Notes: generated from the letters alone by a model not told the origin. A stretch of 64,000 nucleotides of DNA from Galaxea fascicularis (GCA_948470475.1 OX419337.1:19877306-19941305); one strand, 5' to 3'; shown: positions 21,847 through 34,344, numbered from the stretch's first letter. Numbers and translations are program-made.

Positions 21847-24096
21847 GTGTGCTTCCAAGATTTTCGGAGTTGCTTTTTCCCCTGGACCAAGCCACTGCAG
21901 GGAAAGAATCCAGAGAAAAAATTGTGTGGTGGCGATGAATTGCTGCTGACCTTCAAAACAGCCCAACGTGCATTGGTAAACCACCGGGCCATCACAATTC
22001 CCCAGCCCCAAGATGCCCTGTGGATAGTGACCGACGGCTCCGTCAAGAATAGAGGCATCGCAGCCACGCTATACGTACACCGAAATGGGTCGCTGCTCTT
22101 AGCTGGATTCTTCAGTGCCAAGCTCCGTAAGCATCAAGTGACTTGGTTACCTTGCGAGATTGAAGCCTTGGCAATTGGCACGGCAGTTAGTCATTTCGCC
22201 CCCTACATCATTCAATCCCCCCACACGACCGAGGTACTCACCGACAGTAGACCTTGTGTTCAAGCTTACGAAAAGCTCAAGAGAGGAGAATTCTCATCCA
22301 GTTCAAGAGTCACCACCTTCCTGTCAACAGTCAGCTGCTATTCAGTCCACTTACGTCATATCACCGGAGTTGAGAACCTACCCTCTGATTATGCAAGCCG
22401 AAACCCAATGGAATGTTTGGACTCTAGTTGCCAAATTTGCAGATTCATCATCGATCTTGAAGATTCTGTTGTTCGCAGCCTCTCTGCTAGTGATGTCCTT
22501 CAAGGCTCTGTCAAGATGCCCTTCACTAGCCGTGCTGCCTGGCAGGCTACCCAGCTAGAGTGTCCTCACCTCCGGAGAACACACTCTCACCTTAGCCAAG
22601 GTACCCGCCCCTCTAAGAAAGCCACCAAAATTGTTGATGTGAAACGCTACCTTAAGGATGTTGTAATTGCCGCTGACGGCCTTCTCGTTGTGCGAGACCA
22701 TCAACCCTTCCAACCCCCTCGTGAGCGCCTGGTTGTTCCTCGCTCCGTCTTAGACGGCCTTTTAACAGCTCTTCACATCCGGTTTAGTCACCCGTCAAAG
22801 TACCAAATGAAGCGTCTGTCCAGCCGATACTTCTTCGCTCTGGACGTTGACAAAGCCATCGACCTTGTATGTTCCTCTTGTCACATCTGTCAATCTGTGA
22901 AATCAGTCCCTAAACACTTCCAGCCCCAATCAAGCGAGGAAGCACCTCGGTCCATTGGCATTTCATTCGCTGCTGATGTTGCCTGTCGCCACCGACAATT
23001 GATCCTCGTACTAAGGGAGACTGTCTCCTCCTACACTTTAACCACCCTTATCAAGAGTGAGAAACATGAGGATCTCCGCAACGCCCTCATAGTCTTATGT
23101 TCCCGGCTGCGTTCCTTACACGATGGCGGCGCCACAATCTGTGTTGATCCTGCCCTTGGTTTTTGTGCACTTGCCACCGACCCAATCCTCCTCTCCCACG
23201 GCATTACCTTGGAGATCGGCAGGGTCAAGAATCCCAACAAGAATCCTGTCGCGGAACGTGCCATTGAGGAGCTCAGTTTAGAGCTCCTAAACTTGTCCCC
23301 TGAGGGAGGACCTGTGTCTGACGTCACTCTGGCACTAGCAACGGCAAGTACAAACTCCCGCATTCGGCGTGATGGCCTTTCGGCGCGGAAGGTCTGGACT
23401 CAGTGCGACCAGCTAACTGGTGAACAGCTACCTATAGTTGACAGACAACTCATCCTTAGTCAGCATTACTCCCCCCGGCAGAATCACACACCCAGTGCAA
23501 AGTCTAAGGGTCGTGGTCGTACCAACCTACCCACAGCTGCCGTCTCTGTCGGCGACTTAGTCTTCTTGAAAGGTGATAGAGACAAATCGAAAGCCCGTGA
23601 GAGGTACCTTGTGGTCAGCATTCGTGAGGACCTTTCTTGTGAGCTCCGGAAGTTCACCACCTCCCAGTTTCGCAGTAAACTTTACGTGGTGCCTATGTCT
23701 GAATGTTATCCAGTGGCTCCGACAGTTTTGGCTCAGTCTCTGCAGGGTCCCATTCGTGGCCTTCACAAGCCCTCCCCATTTGACTCTGATGATGACGCCG
23801 ACCCTGTTATTCTACCACCAAGACACTCCACTGCCCTTGCACCTTCTCTGGTGGTTACTCAGCCTCCCTCCTATGAACGCACAGTTCTGCAGCCTGCGCA
23901 TGATGTTGTCCCTGTTCAGGAACTTCCTCCAGTACCTGCAGCCATTGTCCCACCACCCTGCACTCCCGCCTCTTCGCCAGACTGCTCGGTTCTTTCAGGT
24001 GCTCCACCTGAGTCTGCTGCTGTCGTTCCTCCCAGGAGGTCTGGCCGCCAACGGCGCGCCCCTTTTTGGCAAAATCAGGACTGGGACTTTAACTAG
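21847..24096 (+). CDS. RNase H-integrase ORF of retrotransposon 3
   Basis: An open frame of 749 codons; its first ATG is not a natural start because the RT upstream is frameshifted. RNase H carries [19 protein letters not shown] and VLTDSRPC with the acidic residues expected. Integrase has an HHCC finger (H in LHIRFSHPS, then CSSCHIC) and a core with D in SFAADVAC, D in [10 protein letters not shown] and E in VAERAIEEL. After it comes an SH3-like region ([12 protein letters not shown]) and a Pro-rich tail ending at TAG. It would insert the cDNA copy. Whether it is expressed is unknown. Confidence 0.82.
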   Translation: MCFQDFRSCFFPWTKPLQGKNPEKKLCGGDELLLTFKTAQRALVNHRAITIPQPQDALWIVTDGSVKNRGIAATLYVHRNGSLLLAGFFSAKLRKHQVTWLPCEIEALAIGTAVSHFAPYIIQSPHTTEVLTDSRPCVQAYEKLKRGEFSSSSRVTTFLSTVSCYSVHLRHITGVENLPSDYASRNPMECLDSSCQICRFIIDLEDSVVRSLSASDVLQGSVKMPFTSRAAWQATQLECPHLRRTHSHLSQGTRPSKKATKIVDVKRYLKDVVIAADGLLVVRDHQPFQPPRERLVVPRSVLDGLLTALHIRFSHPSKYQMKRLSSRYFFALDVDKAIDLVCSSCHICQSVKSVPKHFQPQSSEEAPRSIGISFAADVACRHRQLILVLRETVSSYTLTTLIKSEKHEDLRNALIVLCSRLRSLHDGGATICVDPALGFCALATDPILLSHGITLEIGRVKNPNKNPVAERAIEELSLELLNLSPEGGPVSDVTLALATASTNSRIRRDGLSARKVWTQCDQLTGEQLPIVDRQLILSQHYSPRQNHTPSAKSKGRGRTNLPTAAVSVGDLVFLKGDRDKSKARERYLVVSIREDLSCELRKFTTSQFRSKLYVVPMSECYPVAPTVLAQSLQGPIRGLHKPSPFDSDDDADPVILPPRHSTALAPSLVVTQPPSYERTVLQPAHDVVPVQELPPVPAAIVPPPCTPASSPDCSVLSGAPPESAAVVPPRRSGRQRRAPFWQNQDWDFN

Positions 24097-24360
24097 TGTG
24101 CTAGGCTTTTGCGTTTTTCCTGGTAACACTAATCCGCGTCCTTTTACCTTACATTAGTAATTTTCTACTACTTGCTGCACTTAGAAGGACAAAACTTAGG
24201 GACCAGAGACTGCACCCGTTGTGCTTGTATCAGTTTATTTTCAGGTTCGCTTTCTGTGCTGTTGTTTTAGTTTATGTTTCTTTATTTAGTTGTTTATATT
24301 GCATGCATATACAGTTTACTTCTGTGCCTTGGTGCTAGAGAGAGAGTTAGAAGGCAACCA

Positions 24361-24504
24361 CGCCACTACGTTATTTACATTGTACTCAGCGGTTGTCAGC
24401 GCCGCGCACGCGCGTCTGTGGGCGTCTGTTCCATGTGCTTGCCGTTGATTTGAGTTGTTGTTATTAAACCTTCGATTTAACGCAGTGTTCCTTCCTTATT
24501 GGCG
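24361..24504 (+). repeat. 3' LTR of retrotransposon 3
   Basis: 144 bp, CGCCACTACG to CTTATTGGCG. A purine-rich AGAGAGAGAGTTAGAAGG run just upstream may be the polypurine tract. Confidence 0.9.
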
Positions 24505-27165
24505 CAGATTAAAAAATTTCTAAACCAGACTCAAGTTTAAAAAACGCGCTTTGTTAATTACACAAATAAATTAAAGTAACTAATGGACGTGGTATATGAA
24601 ATTGTTTGAACGGTGGAAAGAGACAGGGAAGAACTGGTTACTTCAATTTATAAATATTCTGAGTTACTCTCTGAATACGTTTTTGAGTTTACTCTCCAAA
24701 AGAAAATGTGTAACCATCAACGCTCCACAGGAGCTGCGAGCAAGGAATCTGATATCGATCTAATAACGCGTCTGGGTTTCCATTGACTGATTGTGAATTT
24801 TTATTTTCTTTCCTTTAAGACCGTTTTTCCTGAGGAGGAAACTTTCTTCCATTTTGACTACAATTACGTTCCAACGGGATAAACATTTTTAACATTTTTG
24901 ATTCCTCGATTTCAGGACTGTTTTCCACAACGCAAAAGAAAGGAACAAAATATCAGGATGGAAAATTATCGGCTCCTTTGACAGGAATGCGGGTCTAAGA
25001 GGAAATTGCTCGGGCCATTTTCTCAAAATCACCCCTAAAACGAATATAACGGACACTACTTACGCGACAGAGTTAAAATGATCAGCAAAAATCGTTATCA
25101 CGATAAAACCATCGTTTTTTTAGGAATTATTCATATTATTGAAATAAAGTATTAAGAGAGGGAATACCTGAATTATCTTTCTATCAAATTTAAACTTAAA
25201 AAAAAGTGTTTTGACCTTCGCTTTATACTCACAAGAAGCGAAAGTTTGGTTTTCTAATAATTGTCCAAGGACCGTCACTACGAACAGGTGCGAAAACAAC
25301 AACAAAGTGATTTTTGCAGCTGAGAAGTAAATTGAAACTTCCACTCTGGACTCTCTACTTGCTAAAAATAATTATGCTGAACCGTCATCTTTTTTTTTTC
25401 ATCCGGCGTTTTGATCCCTCCTAAATTAAGTGAATGTTTAAGATCGACATCAGTGTCTTTTATGTATCACATCAAGATGTATATAGGATGTAAATGTATA
25501 ACACACATTCCCCTCAGGTTGTTAGTTCTTCCAAGCATCTTTTATGCTAAGGTCATTTTTGTTTCTGATACAAGTTGAAAATCGTAACGAGGTTTGACAC
25601 AAACTTTACAAGGATGTTCAAGTTTTATTTTACCCAAAGTAGAAAAGCGAGGGCGCTTTTAAGTTTATTTTTAATTGTTCCGTCTTCTCTGTTGTTTTTT
25701 CTTTAGGAGAAAGCTTTAACCTGTTCATTAAGCCCTATACTCTATTGCAATAAAATAGAACATTCTACGGATTTGAATGAACTCTTAAGAGTTGACTGTT
25801 AACTTTGCCGCCGCCATATTAAATGCAAACTAAAAAGAGGTTGTTGACAATTCTAAAACTTAGAAAATATGTAAAGTTAAGCCGACAAAGAGTATCACTT
25901 AATGTAGGCTAAAATAATGGGCGGTTCACAGCAGGGTCGAGTTAATAGTTATCTCTTAGTTACATGCCTTATTTTCACTTAAACAAATAATATGGTATTC
26001 ACAAATGTGTATTAAGCTGGTTTCTAATATAGCTGAGCAGTCAAGGAACCTGTCGCATGGGAAAACAACAAAGTAAAGGAGAAAGATTATAGCGGTTAGA
26101 TAAACGAGTTGTCGCAGAAAAAAAAAAGAACAATGGTCCCCTTTGTTTTTAAGACCAGCGGCTGCGGCACGCACGGCGAAAACGCTTGAACGCCAAGTTT
26201 TACTTTAGTATCTTTAAAGTTGCACAGAAAAAACAAGGTTGCTTGTAGACTGAAAGCAATAATAAAACAATAGAGAAAAACTCAATAAAAAAGAAAACTG
26301 ATTAAATTGAGTGCGTGCTGCACATACGGTTGAGCTAAGGACAGTGTTTTTCGTCGAAATTAATTGACTAAGTATTGTTTACACACCAATTTTTTTCATA
26401 TTTTTGCTTTTCTTTTTTTATTCTTCTTCATCTTTGTTAGCACAGCTACATCTTAACCAAACAAGTGATGCATTTTTTGTTACTACTGGAAGTACATCTG
26501 TTTTCGTTTCATCGTAGGCTGTGGTAAAATTATTCTTCATATACTAAAAGAAAGGAAGCGACGTCTGGTTTTGTTTTTGATATCCGTTCTATCTAAAGGA
26601 CTAGAAACGCACAGCTGCGACGGCAAATAGGCCATTTCCGAGTTCATGTCTGCCTCCTCTTCAAAGCGAGTCTAAGTGCGAAATTTTTGTGATGGTAATT
26701 AGTTCTACTTTACATATGAATAAAAACTAATTTTCATAACAAAAACTTTGCACTTAGACTCGCTTTGAAGAGGAGGTAGACATGAACTCGGAAATGGCCT
26801 ATTCTTCGATTTCCCCCACGTGACAAGGCGGCCATGTTGGTGGTCAATACAATCAAATCGCAGAATTTGTATAATAATAAAGTTTAGTTTCCAGCAGAGA
26901 GGCAGGCTATTGTTCTTGGCCACAACATGGCCGCTATGACGTCACATGCAATCCACCAATAATTCAAACGTTATCCGCTATCCTGCTAATTGAAACTTCC
27001 CTTCTTTTCAGCCCGATCGAATTGATCCGATTGCTTCATAGAATATTCATGATACAGTAATTAACGGGTGACGCACTTAATTTGACAGATCTGTGATACA
27101 AATCCTTTGGTGATCAATCTACGCGATCATTGAAATCAGCTCCCTTTCTACAGCAGGAAAGCATA
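24505..27165 (+). other. 3' flank of copy C and 5' flank of copy D
   Basis: No gene. Bases 24510-25900 match the 3' flank after copy A at 2210-3640; bases 25920-26620 match 3660-4300 and the upstream part of copy B. The final 180 bases before D carry the conserved block with GAATATTCATGATACAGTAATT, TTTGACAGATCTGTGATACA and TCAGCTCCCTTTCTACAGCA. A foldback element sits at 26626-26803. Confidence 0.6.
26626..26803. mobile_element. Foldback MITE, about 178 bp, nearly all inverted repeat
   Basis: The left arm AATAGGCCATTTCCGAGTTC continues inward for roughly 75 bases and is matched by the inverse of the right arm ending at 26803, with few mismatches and a loop of about 20 bases around CTACTTTACATATGAATA. 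Copy B (about 11915-11940) has the corresponding site without it, so it inserted after the units duplicated, or was lost from B. Confidence 0.8.
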
Positions 27166-28089
27166 ATGCGAATGACAAACTCTAGCGAACATACCAGTCA
27201 CAAATCACATATAGAACATTATTGTTTAATAGAATTGTCTAAAAGAAGAACCAACCATTTAATGGTACTATTAGTACTAAACGTTCCTATGCTCGTTACC
27301 GCATTTCTGGGGAATGCTCTGATCCTAGCTGCCCTTCACAAGGAGTCTTCACTTCATTTGCCGTCCAAACTCTTGTTTCGAAACCTGGCGACAACTGATC
27401 TTGCTGTTGGTATCATTGTACAGCCTTTGTATGTTACTTATTTAATATCTGTGTTCAAGGAACAATGGCCTATTTGTCGCTTCGCAGTTCTTGTTTCTGT
27501 TATCACAGGCAATATTTTATGTGGAGTATCACTGTTAACACTGACCGCAATAAGCGTGGACAGACTTCTCGCTCTGTTGTTAGGGCTCAGATACAGACAT
27601 GTTCTAACTTTGAAGCGAATCTATGTACTATGCATCGGGATGTGGTTTGTGTCTATTATCGTTTCAACGGCGCGTTTTTGGAATGAACATGTAACAGTTT
27701 GGGGTGCTTGCATTAGTATATTACTGTGTTTAGTCACCTCAGTCTTTTCTTACACAAAGATATTCTTCGCCCTTCGGCGTCGAGACCAAGTTGAAGCACA
27801 AAGACAGCAAATCCAAAACGTTCTACTGATCAGGGCGCGATACGAAAAGACAGTAAATAGTGCACTGTGGGTGCAGTGAACGTTAGTTCTCTGTTATCTA
27901 CCTTATGCTATTACCCTTGTTTTTCTTCGTAGAGCGGTGTCCCCATCTGTACTCGTAGCTAGCTTATTTACAGCAACTTTACTTTACTTAAACTCGTCAT
28001 TAAACCCACTTCTTTACTGTTGGAAGATCAGAGAAGTGCGTCAAGCAGTGAGAGATATCGTCAAAGGACTGTTTTGTTCATCAAGTTAA
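27166..28089 (+). pseudogene. GPCR copy D, full length except for one in-frame TGA
   Basis: From ATG 27166 the frame matches copy A over its whole length: [37 protein letters not shown] and, after the stop, LVLCYLP and NPLLYCWKIREVRQ. The only break is TGA at 27877-27879 at the start of TM6, where the paralogues have TTA (Leu). The reading frame resumes directly and ends with TAA at 28087-28089. A product stopping there would have five helices. A single T-to-G change explains it. It may be a recent pseudogene, an allele, or an assembly error. Confidence 0.9.
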
Positions 28090-29219
28090 TAGCTACCTTT
28101 TATTTTACCTTAGTTCAGTTTACTTCTTGTATCATTGGGTTGTAAATAAATGGAAAAACTCAAAAAGGGTACGTAAAATTTATAAAGAAAACTTTAAAAT
28201 ACTAGCCTTGTTAATAATACAAATATATGGGCCTGGTGTATAAAATGTTTGATAAGGTAGAAAGCGCAAAATAATAACTACTTCCTGCAGCATTTGGTAG
28301 TAAATCAAGCACGGTAAAATTCCTAAGCCAGACTTAACCTTAAGAAACGAGCTTTGTTAATAACACAGATAAATTGAACTAGCTAATGGACGTGGTGTAT
28401 AAAATTGTTTGTACTCTGGAAAGCGATGGGGAAGAACTGGTTATTTTAATTTATAAATATTCTGAGTTACTCTCTGAAGAACGTTTTTCAGTTTCCTCTG
28501 TCTTGGTTCAGATTGATTGATATTACATTAAATTTTTGTTTTCTTTACTTTATAAGACGGTTGTTCCCTCGAGATGATCGAGCCTTGTTGTTTTAACATT
28601 TTTGACTCCTCCATTTCATTACTGTTTTTCACAAAGGAAAAGAAAAGAACAAAATATCAGGATGGAAAATTATCGACTCCCTTGAGAAGAATGCGGACCT
28701 AAGAAATTACCAGAGCTATTTTCTCAAAATAACCCCTGAAAGGAATACAACGGAGACTGCTTACCCGACAAAATTAAAATGATCAGCAAATCGTTATGTT
28801 AAAACCATCTTTTTTTTTTTTGGGGGGGGGGGGGGGGATATTCATATTATTCAAATTGATCACTACGAACAGGTGCGAAAACAAGTAAACCGTGATATTT
28901 TTCGCTGGTTATTAAAAATGATTGAGCTGAACCCACATCTTTATTTTTCCATCGTTTTAATTCTCCTAAATTAATATTTAAAATCGACTTCAGCTGCAGT
29001 CAACATTTATAAGGTCATGTGAGTCTTTAATTTGTAAAATCGGGATGCTTACAGCACGTGGATATTTAATCGAATTGCAGGTATTTACTTGGATAAATCT
29101 ACAACATATTCCTCTCCCGTTTTTAGTTTTTCCAAACATTAACTCTTTTGTGAATGAAGTATATGAAATAAATCATAAATGACCTGCGGAAATGAAATCA
29201 AATGTAGGGTGATCCTAGT

Positions 29220-29370
29220 AGTTGTTATCGCAATTGCAGGAAATGGAAATGAACATAACACATGGCGATTCACAAGCGTGGCCCAGCCGGAGCGGGGACT
29301 TAAACCTATGTCCTCCTTCCTTCAAGAAGTCCAACTGTCTTACAGCTCGGCCATACTGCCTCCCGCTGAT
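29220..29370 (-). repeat. tRNA-derived SINE copy
   Basis: Reverse-oriented copy of the sequence at 14150-14290, with the shared segment AAGAAGTCCAACTGTCTTAC and a B-box-like AGGTTTAAGTCC on the minus strand. The flanks match those of the 14150 copy, so it spread with the receptor unit. Confidence 0.5.
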
Positions 29371-29645
29371 TGTAGTTTGTCTGCATGTCTCGAAACAAAG
29401 GATCGATGCGAGTCTGCTTTGTTTTTATATTTTGTATCCGTGCTAACTAAAGAACCACAATTCTACAGCTGCGACAGTAAATAATTAAAATGTTATTCAA
29501 TATGCTGCTAATTGAGACTTTCTGTATGATCTAATAATCTTGTAGGGAAGGCTATGAGAATTGAAGATGCAAATAAAATATGAGTTACTTTTTTTGGACA
29601 GCTCTAGGTGTACTTCAGTTGAAAATGACAACTCCATGTAGAACA

Positions 29646-30009
29646 CGGTACACACGAGGGAGCTTGCTCCCGCAGCACGCTCCCGGGTAAGTACCCCAAC
29701 CAGTACACACGAAGGACACGACGAGGGAGCTGAATGATGAAACAAGCCGATTGGCCAAATGGAGACACGTCATGTCACGACAAGCAAATTTCAGTACACA
29801 CGAGGAAGCTTGCTCCTGAAACAGACTCGTGGAGCAGATTTGCCCCTGGAGCTTCCTCCCTCATATCAAACCAGTTTGATATGAGGGAGCAAAACTCGGG
29901 AGCAAAAGGTTTGTTGCACAACAAATTTTTTCGCCAGAAATCGTTGGTGCAGACGAGGGAGCTTTGCTCCGGGAGCGTGCTGCGGGAGCAAACTCCCTCG
30001 TGTGTACCG
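29646..30009. mobile_element. MITE with about 40-bp TIRs and a central palindrome
   Basis: The left end CGGTACACACGAGGGAGCTT continues to GCTCCCGCAGCACGCTCCCGG and is matched by the inverse of 29968-30009. The GAGGGAGC(TT)GCTCCC word also repeats inside. A 34-bp hairpin at 29856-29889 has 16-bp arms (CTCCCTCATATCAAAC) around CA. No target duplication was clear and no gene is inside. Confidence 0.72.
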
Positions 30010-30225
30010 GCCTTTAAGGTCCTTTAGCGATTGAAAGCCGACTTCACAAAATATTTCAACTTCCTTTCAGCCCGTTCAAATTAAACCGATTGTTTCACAG
30101 AACATCTTTCATATTTTCATTAAAGGTTGATGCAGTCAATTTGACATTTCTGCCATTTCAACTTTTGGTCATAAGGAGAACCACGCCTTAATTAACATCC
30201 GCTCGCTTTCTTCAGCAACAAAAGA

Positions 30226-30599
30226 GAGCTCTAGCAAAGAGGACGGCAACGGCAACTTGAACGCCACAAAACAATAGGCGTAATGACCAAAAACAATTGT
30301 TCTGACCGTGCGTTTTACAGTTTTGTACATTTCCTTGCCGTCCGCTGCAAAATAACAACGTCAAATGACCAAATTTTAGGTTTTCTCGAAAACGTGTGCG
30401 CAAGACGGTAAATTTCTTTTTCTTTTTTTTCTTACTTTAACGCCGTTCTTAAAAATTTAGGCCTTGGCCAGTTCCTCAGCATTTTTCATGTTAAACAAAT
30501 TGAGATAATTAATCGCGAAAGAGTAAGAAAATCGAGAAGAAATATTTTGAAATGACGTTTTCGTTACCGTCGTCGTCGCCTTCGTCGCTGCTAAAGCTG
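30226..30599. mobile_element. Probable MITE with GACGGCAACG-type inverted ends
   Basis: The left end GAGCTCTAGCAAAGAGGACG and the inverted right end GCAGCTTTAGCAGCGACGAAGG share AGC(T)CTAGCA and the GACGGCAACG/GACGGTAACG run. The right end is rich in GTCGTCG. The arms are imperfect and no target duplication was found, so the boundaries are approximate. Confidence 0.5.
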
Positions 30600-31153
30600 C
30601 TTAAGTCAAATGGCAACGGCACCCAGCCACGACTCATATGAAGACCAATTCTCTTCAAAAGAATCAGCTTAAAGCTGAAACAATCGGCAGATGGTCCTCT
30701 TAGCGCTTGACGCGTTTGTTTCGTCTATACAGATGTGCAATAACCATGAAACTTTAAATTCATATATTGGAAATGACGGTTTTACTTAAACGAGTCTCTT
30801 GAAATTTTTGCACAAGTGTTAAAAACATTTCCTTTTATCTGTCAAGTCTGAACATACACTGAAGACTGGTTGATCTCAGAACACTCAGCGTTTTCTGTTG
30901 CACAATAGATCCTCGGATTACGTTGTTTGCAGTTAGGATGTATGGACAGCTGTATCGAAGCAGATCATAGCAGGTGTTATGGAAACTTCTAGAAACGTGA
31001 AAGGAGCAATTAATCAAACAACGTATTTGCCGTATGAATTAGCTGACTCCCGCGGCTAATTCACTATTCGACGCACGCGCATGGAGTTAATTAGACATAC
31101 GATCTGTGATATAAATGCGGTGACAATCAGCTTTTTAAAAAAAGTTAATTCTG

Positions 31154-32028
31154 ATGGCAAACTTTACTGCAGACCCCAAGCAAAAGCCATTTGCAGGCCA
31201 TTATTGTTCAACAGAATTAGCTGGAGGAAGAAAAACTCAGCTGATAGTCCTTTTAGCACTAAACGTTTTTGTGTTCGTTGCCGCATCTCTGGGGAATGCT
31301 CTGCTCTTAGCTGCCCTTCACAAGGAGTCTTCACTCCATCTGCCGTCTAAACTCTTGTTTCGTAACCTGGCGGCAACTGATCTTGCTGTTGGTATAATTT
31401 CAGAGCCTTTCCTTGTCACTTATTTAATATCTCTTTTCAGTGAACAATGGCACATTTGTCGCTTCGCAGTTCTAGGTTCTTCTATCACATCCAATATTTT
31501 CTGTGGAGTGTCACTGTAAACACTTACCACAATAAGCGTGGACAGACTTCTCGCTCTGTTGTTAGGGCTTTGAAGCGAATCTATATAATATGCATTGTTG
31601 TTTGGTTTGTGTGTGTTATCAATTCGACGCATTTTTCATGGAATGAACACATGAACCGATTGGTTGGATGCAGTATTACATTACTGTCTTTAGCCACCTC
31701 AGTATTTTCTTACACTGTGATATTCTTCACCCTTCGGCGTCGGGACCAAGTCCAGGTGCACGAACAGCAAAACCAAAACGTTCTACTGAACAGAGCGCGG
31801 TACAAAAAGACTGTGAACAGTGCACTGTGGGTGCAGTTAACATTAGTTCTCTGTTATCTACCTAATTTTATAACCCTTGTTTTTATTCTTCGAACAGAAG
31901 GGTTGCCATCTGAACTCGTCGCTAACTTATTCACACTAACTTTACTTTACCTAAACTCGTCATTAAACCCACTTCTTTACTGTTGGAAGATCAGAGAGGT
32001 GCGTCAAGCAGTGAAAGATATCGTCTAA
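31154..32028 (+). pseudogene. GPCR copy E, pseudogene
   Basis: Starts with ATG in MANFTADPKQ and matches the family through TM1-TM3. TTA is changed to TAA in CTG-TAA within TM3 (stop at 31517-31519). About 50 bases on, a 22-bp segment after TTAGGGCT is missing, which shifts the frame and removes the intracellular loop 2 residues. The second half (31568 on) is open through CYLP and NPLLYCWKIREVRQ until a premature TAA at 32026-32028 (GTC TAA in place of GTC AAA). It is the most divergent copy at the N-terminus. Confidence 0.9.
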
Positions 32029-33129
32029 GGACTGTTTTGTTCATCAAGTTAAGATTACCTTATCCTTTACCTTAGTCAAGTTTACTTGCTGTAGTAAATA
32101 AATGAAACAACCCATGCAGGGTAAAATTCATAAACAGGCCGTACTTTAAAAAACGACGTGGTGTAACATTGTTTGTAGGGTGGAAAGCGATAGAGAAGAA
32201 CTGGTTACTTCAATTTATAAATATTCGGAGTTACTCTCTGAATAACGTTTTTCAGGTTACCCTCTAGGAGAAAATGTGTAACCATCAACGCTTCAGAGAA
32301 GCTGCGACAGGAATCTAATATCGATCTTATTACGCCTCTTGGTTTCCATTGACTGATTGCGCTTTTTTATTTTCTTTTCTTTAAGACGGTTGTTCCCTGA
32401 AGAGGAAACTGAATTTGACTTTAATTTGCTTTCAACGGGAGGAACGACCTTTGCTGTTTTAACATTTTTGACTCCTCCATTTCATTACTGTTTCACACAA
32501 CAGAAAAGAAAGGAACCAAATTTTAGGATGCAAAATTATGGACTCCCTTGACAGGAGTGGGGCGAAAGAGGAAATTGCCCGAGCCATTTTGTCAAAATCA
32601 CCGCTGAAACCAATATAACGGAGACTACTTACGCGACTAAATTAAAATGATCAGCAAATAGTTATGCCTGATAAAACCATTGTTCTTTTGGGAAATATTC
32701 ATATTACTCAAATGGACAACTACACGTTCGAAAACAAGTAAAAGGTGATGTTTTTTTCGCTGAGAAGCCACTTCCTCTCTGGTTATTAAAAATAACTGAG
32801 CTGAACCCACATCTTTATTTTATTTTATTTTTTAACGTTTTGATCTCTAACAATTAATTTATAGATCGACATCACCTGCAGTCAACATTTTTATGGCCTA
32901 GTAAGTCTTTTATGTATAACATCGGAATGTATACAGGACGTGAATATTTAATCGAATTGCAGGTTTTTAATTGGATAAATCTACAACGTATGTTCCTCTC
33001 CAGTTTTCAATTCTTCCAAACATCTTTTACGCACAGGTTATTTGTTTTGCAAAAGTTGTAAATCGTAATGACGTTTGACACACTGCTAACTCTGCTAACT
33101 CGTTAGTGTACATTGTGGCCCACCGAAAC

Positions 33130-33275
33130 TGAAATACATAAAACAAAATATTCAAATGAACATAACACTTAGGGATCCACAAGCCCAGCCCACCCGTAGC
33201 GGGACTTAAACCTAGGTTCTGCTCCCTACAAGAAGTTCAACTCTCTTACAGTTCAGTCACACTGCCGAACTGTAC
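33130..33275 (-). repeat. tRNA-derived SINE copy
   Basis: On the minus strand a tRNA-like head GGCAGTGTGACTGAACTG, then ACCTAGGTTTAAGTCCCG (B-box-like), then a tail with GTGTTATGTTCATTTGAATA. The flanks differ from those of the 14150 and 29220 copies, so this is an independent insertion of the same family. Confidence 0.5.
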
Positions 33276-34344
33276 CACAGGATATTCACTCGGGTGTGGC
33301 AGATGCTGGGCTCAGCTGGTACAAGCGACACCCGGGCCGACATATCGGGGATAACCGTCAGGGTACAGCGCTCCAAACACGGAGGTATCGCTACCGGCTG
33401 AGTTTTTTTTTTTTCTTTTTTTTTCAAAGCTTCTTTTTGTTTTCTCATAGAACCCGCGCGAGGCCATTGCAACTGAACTTCACCAAGAGAGTCTTACCTT
33501 CATCGATAATCGCAAGGGACTGACAGCTAACGTATCCGTTTTCATGCCCTCAACCCCCGAAAGCCTTGGAGTGATCCGCATCGAATTAAGGACAGAATCG
33601 TTCTGTAACAATTGCGTAGGGGACCACAAATACCAATTTAAATTTTGATGTAACGATTTCAAGGGTTAATACACCACATATATACATCAGCAGTTTACTT
33701 GAACTCTTGCCTAAATGAGAATCGACGGCAATGGCTGCCGGGTCGCCAGGGACCCATATACTGTAATGATGCGGCACCGTTACTGCTTGAAGAATTTAAA
33801 TCAGTGAAAGTTGAAATGCACCGCGCTATACTCAAAATATTTTCCTATAAGTTTAATTAAGATGGATATCTATATATTTAAGACATTACAGTCAGTAGGC
33901 AACGCTTCTTAGACTTGCTGCATATTTGCATTACAGACACTTAATGATTTGAGTAGCCCTGTCTACTTTCATAGACTAGGTACATACCTGTATTATGAGG
34001 TTAAGACTCGGTTTCACTCACGTTTTGTTGAAATTTTCTTGAAATGATTTGTTAACAAATCCTCGGTTCGGCCTTTGGAAAAACAGATTGTTACTGCCTA
34101 TTATCTGATAATATCATTGGGACACTATATCAGTTAATACAGTCTGCAGTCATGTTATGTTCCAGTTTGACTTCAGCAACCGATTAGCTATGCATCTTTC
34201 CTCTGCTCTGTAATGTTGAATTGATTATAGACAAATAAACTTTGGGTTGGGATGAAGTGCTCCCATACAGGTCACTCTTTGCCCCATAGACTCACAGAAT
34301 GGATTAGTTTCCATGGTAACCATGAGTCTTAACTACCTTACCTG

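Larger units (their letters stand above)
18899..24504 (+). mobile_element. LTR retrotransposon 3 with CGCCA...TGGCG LTR ends
   Basis: A 5,606-bp element on the + strand with 144-bp LTRs differing at about 7 positions. Unusually, the LTRs start CGCCACTAC and end TTATTGGCG rather than TG...CA. It sits in the 3' flank of copy C, right after the polyadenylation region, and only CAG is clearly duplicated at the edges. TGGTGGCAGCGGTTAACC follows the 5' LTR at once and is the likely tRNA primer site. Domain order is gag, protease, RT, RNase H, integrase, so Ty3/Gypsy-like. Stops and frameshifts in the RT part disable it. Confidence 0.9.
28090..31153. other. 3' flank of copy D, a gene-less 5' block, MITEs and the 5' flank of copy E
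   Basis: No gene. Bases 28090-29170 match the flank after B and F, including the T-run plus G-run at 28809-28838. Bases 29220-29370 hold a tRNA-derived SINE. Bases 30060-30225 are the usual upstream block of a receptor unit but no coding follows, only a MITE (30226-30599). Copy E's own upstream shares only the last part, with GATCTGTGATATAAATG at 31099. Confidence 0.55.

Noticed and set aside
21486..22121. Several minus-strand ORFs of 85-111 codons within retrotransposon 3
   Set aside because: They are shadows of the RT and RNase H coding strand, helped by its higher GC content.
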